Shown piece after piece: positions 51,959 to 60,440 of a stretch of 64,000 bases of DNA; within the stretch, counting starts at the first letter, position 1; every line of letters starts with the position of its first letter. Source of the stretch: Darksidea phi (lineage: Eukaryota; Ascomycota; Dothideomycetes; Pleosporales; Lentitheciaceae); the NCBI GenBank assembly GCA_030770425.1, contig JASJFT010000051.1, forward strand, positions 182,433-246,432, read 5' to 3'. Made by a program: the position numbers and the translations under genes. The notes under the pieces were generated by a model. That model made no database searches. It saw nothing but the letters and a program-made list of their open reading frames with translations, and had not been told where the DNA came from.

Positions 51959-52336
51959 TTATATGGCTTCGCCCGCCACCTTAACGGCTGGCCAACAACA
52001 AATCGTCACGAATACAATAATAGTCCTTGGATCTGCGCGGATACCAAGCTCGGCTGCGATCTCGGTATAGGGCTTGAGCCTCTGCTCTCGATTAGCAGTG
52101 GCATGAAATATTAGGCGGCGTCTTGTAGGCGTATCAATCAAAGGCTTGCTTCCGCGAGGCCGATCAGGGGTGATAGTACCGTTGATACAGCGCCGTACAG
52201 TACAGTAAGGGATCCCAAGCTCACGAGAGATTTGATAGCTATCCCAGCCAGCCTGTTTGTATAGTGTGTGTATTCGAACTCGCTCATCTCGGGTGAGGCG
52301 ACGGTTAGGTGTTTTGGCCATTTTGCTGAAAGTCAT
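51959..52336 (-). pseudogene. Tc1-like transposase, N-terminal fragment
   Basis: 125 residues start at ATG 52336. Residues 6-60 form the helix-turn-helix DNA-binding part (RRLTRDERVRIHTLYKQAGW, then SRELGIPYCTVRRCI), followed by a second winged helix (EQRLKPYTEIAAELGI). Recognisable transposase sequence stops at about DPRTI and the DDE catalytic part is missing, so it cannot transpose. It differs in sequence from the mariner remnant at 59.4 kb. Unlike the nested elements it shows no RIP. Confidence 0.8.
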
Positions 52337-52444
52337 GCTGAGGCATCAGGCGTTCTGAAAAAGCTCGTATTTGTATGGGAAATTACAGCTTACGTGGAAG
52401 GCTCGATGAGTTTCTATAGCCCTTGCGCCGGAGGCCCACTATTA

Positions 52445-52475
52445 TCAGTCCCACTTGCACCCCCTTTGTATCGTA
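52445..52475 (-). repeat. Possible terminal inverted repeat of the truncated Tc1-like element
   Basis: CAGTCCCACTTGCACCCCCT (from 52446), about 110 bp upstream of the transposase start, looks like a Tc1/mariner end (CAGT...). The opposite end was not found, as expected for a truncated copy. Confidence 0.35.
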
Positions 52476-52492
52476 ATTTTAGCGTAATAACT

Positions 52493-52677
52493 TACTGTGG
52501 TTTCCAGCGTAAGTTTTGTGAAGCGAGCAGGGGGGGGCCTCGGAACTAGAAGATTCCATTCAGCATACAAAGTACTTAAAAACGACCAAATCAGCAAATA
52601 GGATACGGGACTGAGCACGAGCCTTACCCCCTTGCCTGATCCCTCGGTTGACAAAACTTAGGGTGGAAACCACAGTA
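52493..52677. mobile_element. 185-bp MITE-like element with 27-bp terminal inverted repeats
   Basis: TACTGTGGTTTCCA...TAAGTTTTGT at 52493-52519 is repeated in inverted form at 52651-52677, with about four mismatches in the middle. The ends start with TA, the target site of Tc1/mariner elements. There is no coding capacity. It is probably a non-autonomous Tc1/mariner derivative. Confidence 0.75.
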
Positions 52678-52969
52678 CAGTGCTTTGCAAAACCGGCTTC
52701 CCCGCAGACATGCGACAACACAACTTTCCCAGCCCTGCCAAGATGTGGCTCAGCCTTGAGCCTTACTAAATTCAGTTAAGCTGGGATAAAGTCTGCAAGG
52801 CGTGCGATTAACGAGCTTTAATGTAACAGGTACTAAGTCTTAAGTTGATGCCTTACTGTTGGCATCGTGCCTTTTATTAATGCAAGTGTGTCGGCAGCAA
52901 TTAAGTCCACCAAAAGTTTGAACATCTAAGGCCAGAACTCTGCCACAAAGAGAATGACTACTTTTCCAG

Positions 52970-53950
52970 CTATCCAGCAGTACTCTTAGGAAATCGCGCA
53001 TATAGTTGCTGCGCTTCGCTCTTCTTACCCATCCATTTGTAGATAATGGTCAGGTTGTTGACCGTGTTCAGTGTTGACGTATGGCCCGGCCCAAGTGCCT
53101 TCTCCTTTCCTCGTAACGCCCGCAAGAGCATTTCTTCTGCTTCAACAAGCAGTCCATGAGCTGCATAAAGCATGCCCAAATTGTTGACTGCGCCCAATGT
53201 TGACATATGGTCCGGTCCAAATGTTTTCTCCTTTCCTTGTAACGCTCGCAAGTACATTTCCTTTGCCTCGTTGAGACATCCATGGGCTGCATAGAGCATG
53301 CCCATATTGTTGATCGTGCCCAATGTCGACGTGTGATCCAGTCCAAGTGCATTTTCCTTTCCTTGCAGCGCCCGTTTGTACATCTCCACTGCCGGACCAA
53401 GCTTTTTCTGAACTGCATAGAGCATGCCCAAATTGTTGACCACACCGAGTGTTAATGGATGATTGTGTCCAAGTGCCTTCTCGAAGCCATGCAGTGCCAG
53501 TAAGTACATCTCCTCTGCCTCGCCTAGCCTTCGCTGGTCAAAGTAGAGAAGGCCCAAATTGTTGGCTGTGTTAATTGTCATCATATGCCCTGATCCTAAT
53601 GCCACTTTATAGCCTTGCAGGGCCCGCTGGTACATCTCCTCCGCCTCGTCAAGTTTATCTAGCCTTCGGTAAAGAATTCCCAAACAATTGAACGTGTTCA
53701 ATGTAAATTTATGATTCGGTCCAAGTGCTATTTTGAAACCGTGCAGCGCTCGCTCGTACATCTTCTCGGCCTTCATAAGCTTGCCCTGTTTCGTATAGAG
53801 GTCGCCCATGCTGTTCACGATGCCAAGTGTTGATATATGATTCCTTCCAAGTATATTCTGAAAGCCGTGCAATGCCCAGTCAAACATCTGCTCTGCCTCC
53901 TCGAGCTTTGCTAGGGTCGAATATAGATTCCCAAGATTGTGCAGAGCCAC
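52970..53950 (-). repeat. 42-residue TPR repeat array in the NLR gene
   Basis: Seven complete 126-bp units and a partial eighth follow the consensus NNLGMLYxxxGxLxEAExMYxRALxGxExALGxxHxSTL. The last three complete units are the most alike (LGMLYAAHG and STLG blocks), which suggests recent internal duplication or homogenisation. Unit number is expected to vary between strains in such genes. Confidence 0.9.
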
Positions 53951-56492
53951 CAGTAGACCGTTTTCTTCTTCGACCCTCCCGGCTTTAACAGACGACCAGC
54001 ATCTAGAGGCATGCTGCATAAGTCTTCGTTGAGTGATCCAGGAACCTTTGGAATCGATGACCGGGACATGCGAGCTAACGCAATATAGAGAAAGTCTTGC
54101 CACCTCTTTGCTCCATTCTTGATTTAGCACATGAGTCGTCCATTCGTGGACGCAGCTGTGCATACTGTATCCTGTTGATTCGATCTCGTCCATCTCCGAC
54201 GGCCTGTCTGCTTCTGCCAATCCATGGTTTGCACAGCACCCTCATCGCTTGGTGGAAGCTGAGCTCGTCCTCTGTCAGTCGAGCGAACCATTCCGGACCT
54301 GCTGAATTTCGTTCTCGTAAGAGCTCGAACCATAAGTCCTGGTTGTCAAAGTACGCCCATAGCTGTAGAAGCCTTGCCGACAACTCGTTCTGTCGTTTGA
54401 TGTGATCATACGACAGCTGCCAAGTCGTGTATAGCTGCCGGTCTTCGTACGAGCTCAACTCAGGAGTTGTTTGCTGTAGCTTCAGCCATGACGCCTTGTA
54501 CAGACGAAGGTAGTCCTGAAAGCTGGTCGCCACCTGGTCGAGGTAAGCGCCGGCAGTGGCGAGGGCAAGTGGCAGCCCATCCAGTTCTTTGGCGACCGCT
54601 GCAGCGCCGGGATCTATCATGACATCAGTGTCCGGTCACGTGGTCTCAGACTGGTATATCTTACCGTTCAATGCATCCTTCCGCCGCGACGCATCGCACA
54701 GAATCTGAAGGCTGTCGCGCACGTCTTCCAGCTTGCGCACTTGGATATGATGGCCGATGGCCACTTGCGACGATCTAGTTGTGACAACGATCGACCCGTG
54801 GTATGCATTGGGAAGAAACTGGCGAATATCCACCGCGGTTGGATTCGGTGTGTTAGCGAGCTTCGGGTTGTCGTAGTTGTCAAACACCATCAGCCAGCGC
54901 GTGTTCTTGGGATGGTCTAGCCATTGCTTGACGGCGGCTACAACATCGTCTAGGCCGCTGGTCTCGGTAACCGAGTTGAGCTGGCTGGTGGCAGAGCAAT
55001 GCTGCCGGATCCGGTTGGCCATCCTGACATAGCTCTGCTTCACTGCGTCTTCGTCCTTGACGTTTAGCCAGAACACCGCCGAATAGTCCGCCTTGTGCTG
55101 TTTGGCGTACGCGACCGCCAGCTGCGTCTTGCCAATTCCGTCCAGGCCGTGAAGCGCAACCGTTCTTCGGCCATCGTCGCTGTCTTCGCTGCAGAGAACG
55201 GCATGCATCTCCGCCAGCTCCTGCTGTCTGGCCACAAAGTGTTCTGTTTCCGAAATCTCGGCTAGGCTGAAGCCGACTGAGAAGCTGTCCTCCCAGTCGA
55301 TGCGAGCTGCACATTGAAGGGTCATTATGGATATCATCGGATCTTCGATATAATTGAAGCTACCTACCCGCATCCACCCTGCCCTCTTCTTCCCATCGAG
55401 ACGCAACGACGTCACCTGCACGCCGTACCATGATTTGCAAGTGTCCTGACACAGTCTTGTATCCGCCATCTCCCCTCGATTCGAACCTGACTATGTTGGT
55501 ATGGTTTGCATGGATGGCAATCGGCTCGGCGTCGGCTGCGCCTGGGACAACCGCTGATGCTCGCGGAACGACCTATACTGTGAGCAACTGCCGCATCTTG
55601 ACAAAGAAAGACGTACCATGAGAGAGTGTCCCAGCATGGTTGGAGTCTCGTACTCTTCGAACGCAAACTTCGTTACAAAGTCGCTGCTGTTCGGTCCGTA
55701 CTGACCAAGCTGCTGCTGGAGCCACTCCGAGTCCTGTTCCAATTGCTTGATGAGGCGATCATCCGCCGCCACAAACACCGATGCCACATTCACCAGTAGC
55801 TTGCCAAGCTGCACTCCGTTGCCGCCCTGGTGCGGCGTGCCCATGAAGAAGATGCCATATGTCGACGTCTTGATCGAGCGGTGTTCCTTCAATGCGCCCT
55901 CTCGGGCCGCATCCGAGTGGATAAGCGCCTGGTCAGTCAGCTAGGGAGAAGATAGGCAGGAGGCAAGACCAACACTCTTAACGATGATGCCTCCGAGGCT
56001 GTGCGCAACGAAGATAATCGGTCGTCTCGTCGTCTGCCGCGATCAGTACACGGTACGATCGCCTCAGTCTCTCTTCTGGTCTAAACCCACCTCTGTGAGC
56101 TCTCTTTGCAAGCACAGATCCGACACCAGTGTCCTCGCATGATCATACAAGTATTGGCAGCTGACGCGCTTGCCGTGAGTATTCGCATCGTAGCCCCAGC
56201 AAAAGACACGGGCATTCGGGATGTCGCTCGGAAGGAGGTCGCGAAGCCAGTGCACCGCGTTTGCCGCCGTCCATGTCATGTCTCGATGTCCGTTCAGGCC
56301 GTGCACGGCGACTATGCTAGCTGCCGTTAGCCCGGGTTTACAGTAGTGGAGTTTAAGAACTGCGTACTCAACGACAGGGTCCTTTCCTTCAGCCACGATC
56401 TTCAGGCCTTGGGGACATTGCTCGGCGGCTGGGTTGGCGGCAGGCTCGGTTACCCTCGAAGGGCTCTTTGTCGTGCTTTCTGTCCGCTGCAA
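52970..56492 (-). CDS. NOD-like receptor: alpha/beta hydrolase, NB-ARC and TPR repeats (one frameshift)
   Basis: Eight exons join in phase: 56492-56368, 56316-56091, 56033-55974, 55928-55617, 55572-55368, 55306-54665, 54613-54230 and on to 52970, with introns of 44-61 bp. The product is about 1070 residues. N-terminal hydrolase: VAVHGLNGH, then FVAHSLGGIIVKSAL with the nucleophile Ser, and FMGTPHQGG. NB-ARC: P-loop GLDGIGKT, Walker B WLMVFDNYDNP, GSIVVTTRSS, GLPLALATAGAYL. C-terminal: seven complete 42-residue TPR units and a partial eighth. One extra base near 54226-54232 shifts the frame between RVLC and GLAEADRPSE. The true start is unclear: 56492 is TTG after a stop, and a candidate first exon at 56637 does not join in phase. 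This class senses ligands through the repeats and uses the N-terminal effector in fungal non-self responses. Confidence 0.85.
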
Positions 56493-56640
56493 GACTCAGC
56501 CTGATGGATTGCGCGGTGGAAAAGGTTGGATGCATACCTTCGCTTTGCGCATAAGGCGTTTCCGCCACGAAGACGTCGCCATTGTTCATGAGGACGGCTG
56601 GCGACGGCCACAGGCGCAATGTGGAGGACATCATCACCCC
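56493..56640 (-). other. Candidate first exon region of the NLR gene
   Basis: A frame from ATG 56637 (MMMSSTLRLWPSPAVL) runs to a GTATGC donor at about 56538. The acceptor TTGCAG at about 56489 precedes the NLR frame, but phases differ by one. Either another start is used or a further indel is present. Confidence 0.35.
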
Positions 56641-57663
56641 TTCAGCGGCGAACGGTCAGGCTTTGCGCTAGTCGATGAGATGCAGCGCCACGGCGGTTGC
56701 GAGCCACAGTCGGTGCGCTACTGGCTTGGCTTGCTCACCCTTGTGGCGTAATTACATAACTCTGTAATTAGTAACTACGTGGGTCCGTAGGCATGAGCCG
56801 GGGTCGTCTCGCTTAAATTGGAAGGTACCGATCAGCGTGGCGACGTTGCATGAATCACCCGCATACAGTCGCCATAGGGCTGATAATGACTTATTAGTGT
56901 GACCCTAAAGCTCTAATAGTGGGATATCGCCTACCATAAATTATTAGAGCGATAAAAGCTCAGCGTTGAGCTGTAGTGGAGGTCTCCTACCCCGCCACAA
57001 AATGCGGTTCACGTTTTGCAAACCATGATGGCGACGACAATGATAGGTAATTTTTAGTTAGCAACAGTCGGGAGATAAGGGAAGACCCCTAGTACATAAT
57101 CCCGGCGGCGAAACATAAATAAGTAGATATGGGAAGAGTTTATACTACTATAAAGTCTAAGTACCTATGGCTTTTCTCGCTACGGTGTGATTCTCGCTAC
57201 GTAGTGAGAGAGGGATGATTTATGACGAGTGGGTTTGCATTGCGTGTGTGTTGTATCTTGGTCTAGTCACCCCGACGCCAACTGGAAGGGTTTTTTGGGG
57301 GAGGACCCGGGCGATAGAGGTGCCTTTGCACAGCTCCAAGCCGCAATGGCAAACGTCACCCAACGCTGGGGCCGGATCCTGGGGTGGCGTGAAGCGGAGC
57401 GTTGCGCCAGAACACCTTGCAATGGCCATGCATGTGCAAGCCCCATTCTGTGCTAATGCTTCTTGGACAGATGCTGGTTGAAGATGAAGGTTAATTATGG
57501 TCAGTCTCCGGGTTCCATAAGTATATATGCGGCCACGAGTGTCCTTACGATTCCGTCACCACAACGCTTCAGCCGCAAACGCCCATGTAGACATGGGCCT
57601 GCAATAAGAGCATCAGGAAAGGGCGTCAATCTATTTTACATCATACACAACATATCCAACGGA
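56641..57663. other. Intergenic, repeat remnants only
   Basis: No supported gene; the frames at 57215-57481 overlap each other and have no domain. It contains a short inverted repeat, GTAATTAC...GTAATTAG (56749-56773), a TATTAGAGC inverted pair (56910-56950), a mildly AT-rich patch (57110-57170) and the inverted partner of 49385-49470. Confidence 0.45.
57130..57215. repeat. Right member of an inverted repeat pair (partner at 49385-49470)
   Basis: TCTCGCTACGTAGTGAG with flank matches the left member in reverse complement over about 70 bp, with several C/T and G/A differences. The two ends are 7.8 kb apart and enclose the kinase, MITE and NLR genes. Confidence 0.5.
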
Positions 57664-58980
57664 TCAAAACATGCGTTTCGATGCGCTGCCCAGATGGCGA
57701 ACGTGGTGCTCCGCCTCATACACAAACTTCTTCTCCCCAATCTCGACACCCAGTTTCACCCTCACCCTGTACATCCGCGTAATGGCAAAGCTCGTAAAAC
57801 TCGGCGTCGTGAGGCCCAGTATCCTAGCCGCGAACCAGTGCTCGCACTGCTGCGCCTGCACCATCTCTTTCTTCTCGCCGGCCGGCACTTCCGCCAGCTC
57901 GACCACCTGCGACTCGGGCAACGCATTGAGCACCGTTTTCCGCTCGCGGTACACGACCTCCTCCTGGCGCGCATAGTGAGACCGCGTCCACAGCTCGCCG
58001 CCCGGCCACGGGTCGCCGCTCATTGTGTTTCTCGCGTTCCAGTCTCTGGGTGCCCTGAAGAAGGTGAAATCCAGCAGCTCGATTTTCTGGATCCGGAAGC
58101 GAATCGCCGGGATATGCGTTATTCCGTCGCCCTTGTCCAGCACGCCGAACGTGGTGCGGAAGTTGAATTCGGCGCCCGATGTCAGCAGGTCGGGCAGCTC
58201 GATTCCGATCTCAAACTCCAGCTTTGGCGTGTCCGAGGAGAAGCGGTCCTGTATGCGTTTGCGGAAGCCGATAGATGATGGCTCCTGCCCTGTTAATGAC
58301 GAGCTCCGGAGCGTGAAGGGCTTCGTGTATCGTACGACGCTCAGCGGGCCATGGGGATCTGCGTGCGGATTCGACGGCTGGAACAGGACGGGCGCAGTGG
58401 CCGAAAGGGGGTGGCCTTGGCCTGTTCCTGTTCCTGTTCCTACCCCCAAGCCGGGCCTGACGAGGCGCGCAGTTAGCCCGTAGGATATGCCAGCATTGTC
58501 TGGCCAGTCGAGCTGCCGACCGAAGAAGAATGTGGGCGGCAAATCATGTGGCCTAGTTGTCCATCGACCATCCTGCGGCTGCTGGTAGCAATCCGACCGA
58601 TCGATCCCGGTTCCCTGAGGCACCCTAAAGCTAAAAGGGAAATTGTGCGTTTGGTCCGCTAAAAGTGTACGTGGTTCTGGGAGCAGGTTGAATGTTACAG
58701 TGAAGAGCGGTGCGTTATCCCGGAAATGATAGTAATCCGTCGTGGAGGACCTATTGTTACTGCTTGACGTGGACCTCGACTTCCGGATCCAGACCTTGGA
58801 ATGTCCCCAGAATGACACTTCGATTGCTTGAGGTGTAATGGCTATGGGCGTGCTAAGAGTGAGGTAGCCTGTTATTGTGTCGTTGGGTTGGAAGATATGA
58901 TCTTGGTGGTGTGCTAAATGTATCGCAAGATTTGGTAATGGCGGCGGCAGCTGCTTAGGAGACGATTTAAAGAGGCCCAT
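57664..58980 (-). CDS. Arrestin-like domain protein
   Basis: A single intact exon of 438 residues starts at the ATG at 58980 (MGLFKSSPKQLPPPLPNLAI; a longer frame starts only with TTG). The N-terminal arrestin-like sandwich (about residues 15-170) has the DxIxGYLTLSTP start and FPFSFRVPQGT. A linker with Gly/Thr repeats (GVGTGTGTGQG, about 200) follows. The C-terminal beta region runs from about 250 to 430 (FEIGIELPDLL, FRIQKIELLDFTFFR, MYRVRVKLGVEIG). Fungal alpha-arrestin-like proteins act as adaptors, often recruiting ubiquitin ligases to plasma-membrane transporters. I see no clear PPxY motif, so a ligase link is not supported here. No sign of RIP or breaks. Confidence 0.88.
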   Translation of the reverse strand: MGLFKSSPKQLPPPLPNLAIHLAHHQDHIFQPNDTITGYLTLSTPIAITPQAIEVSFWGHSKVWIRKSRSTSSSNNRSSTTDYYHFRDNAPLFTVTFNLLPEPRTLLADQTHNFPFSFRVPQGTGIDRSDCYQQPQDGRWTTRPHDLPPTFFFGRQLDWPDNAGISYGLTARLVRPGLGVGTGTGTGQGHPLSATAPVLFQPSNPHADPHGPLSVVRYTKPFTLRSSSLTGQEPSSIGFRKRIQDRFSSDTPKLEFEIGIELPDLLTSGAEFNFRTTFGVLDKGDGITHIPAIRFRIQKIELLDFTFFRAPRDWNARNTMSGDPWPGGELWTRSHYARQEEVVYRERKTVLNALPESQVVELAEVPAGEKKEMVQAQQCEHWFAARILGLTTPSFTSFAITRMYRVRVKLGVEIGEKKFVYEAEHHVRHLGSASKRMF

Positions 58981-59394
58981 AATTACGGCATTTATCTGCA
59001 ATACCTAGGATGAGTCTGATTGATATATATTGCTGTGTGTCGTGTGTTGGAAATGGGCTCTGCTTATGGTGGTGAAGTCGGCTGTTTGTGTTCCAACAGC
59101 CACGTTCGCCGTGCGTCTTATATCCCCGTTGCAACGACAGCATTGACAGAGTGGTAGTCATGGGTGCCTCAGCCCTACAATTAGCAAGCGAATCAAGGGA
59201 GGCGGTGTTGCGGTGGCTTAGACACCCTTGTACCTCGGACTCCACTTTTGGAGGATGACTGGTCCGAGCACTGCAGGAGTGGGCGCCGGATGACTCGATA
59301 GCTCCCTAGCGACAAAATACACCTAATCCTATATATTTTTGTATAGAAAATCATGTTCCTCTGTCGCGCCCTGCATCAACACGTCACTATCAAA
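58981..59394. promoter_or_regulatory. Upstream region of the arrestin-like gene
   Basis: About 400 bp lie between the arrestin start and the mariner remnant. No defined motif. A possible outer end of the mariner element lies at about 59310 (TAGCGACAAAATACACC), unsupported by a partner. Confidence 0.35.
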
Positions 59395-60440
59395 ATGTCA
59401 CCACATCAACACCACTACGCCGATACCTCTCACGCGATCAGCGCCTACAAGTGCGCACCCTAGATCTTGCTGTCCATAGCTATTCTTTTATTGCAAACCT
59501 ACTCCATATTACTAAAAGACAAGTTGCCTGCGCAATTACTAGCAAACGCGTCACGCCGAAGAAGCGATCAAGTCGACCACTAACGCTTACCAGTGCTCAA
59601 GTTGATAAACTTGAAGCCTTTGTATAATCTTCACGCGATGCCGGCCAGATAAGCTACTTGCGCCTTGCAGAAGGGCCTTTCCAGGCATAGGGAGTTAAGG
59701 AATACACGATACAGAACGCTTTAAGAAGTAGAGGGTATTCACACCGCGTGGCTCGTGCCAAACCTCCTCTTACTGAGGCGAATCGGCAGATACGACTTGA
59801 ATGGGCATAAGCTCACGTCAACTAGGAGCCATGGCAGTGGTGGCAGGTCCTCTAGAGTGATGAAACTTAGGTAACTAGCGGCCGGCATCAAAAGCAGTGG
59901 GTCACAAGAACGGCTGGTGAGGAGCTAGATCCTACTTATATCGTAGAGAAAATCCATAAGAAACGTGGGTGGATATTCTGGGCCTGTTTTTCAGGCGTTT
60001 CAAAAGGCCCATGCCTATTCTAGGAGAAAGAATGGAGATATATTAACAAAGAGAGCTATTGTAAGAGGATTGTACCCCTTATTTATGGCTAGTTACGCTT
60101 AAATCCTTACCTGTAGTATATGTAGGAGAGGGCACCTGACCGCTCAGCTGTTTATACTATTGAGGAGCTTACTACGTAGCATCTATCCTATATTCTAGCC
60201 AGCTTTCTTACCAGATCTAAACCTAATTAAGACGGTATAGAATAAAATAAAGGACTATATCAAGGCGAATTACCTAGATCTACCTATGGGCAAGTAGCGT
60301 ACGTACAATCAACTACGTAAGATTATATAGGAGGCGTAGGAATCAATACCTATTAAGCTTCTTAGGGAACTCGTCGATAGTATACTAGTAAGATAGTAGG
60401 TAGTAATTAATACTAAGGGTAGTTATATAGTATACTAAAA
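59395..60440 (+). pseudogene. Tc1/mariner transposase, decayed by stops and RIP
   Basis: One frame reads through most of the protein with stops at former Gln and Trp codons. The N-terminal helix-turn-helix (LRRYLSRDQRLQVRTLDLA) is followed by [32 protein letters not shown] and the first catalytic Asp block LWSDET (about 59850). Then come WVTRTAGEELDPTYIVEKIHKKRGWIFWACFSG and KESYC, a damaged second Asp block (ERAPDRSA, about 60130) and a damaged third (PDLNLIKTV, about 60215-60240). A shift after about 60090 moves the end to another frame. Damage increases rightwards into the AT-rich block. No intact start or terminal repeats are found. Confidence 0.85.

Noticed and set aside
56749..56773. 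GTAATTAC inverted repeat as a transposon end
   Set aside because: Too short, with no second end or target duplication found nearby.
57215..57481. 88-residue frame between the NLR and arrestin genes
   Set aside because: Two other frames are open in the same place, there is no domain, and the start is in a repeat remnant.
57671..58483. Plus-strand frames opposite the arrestin-like gene
   Set aside because: Antisense shadows of an intact 438-residue gene.
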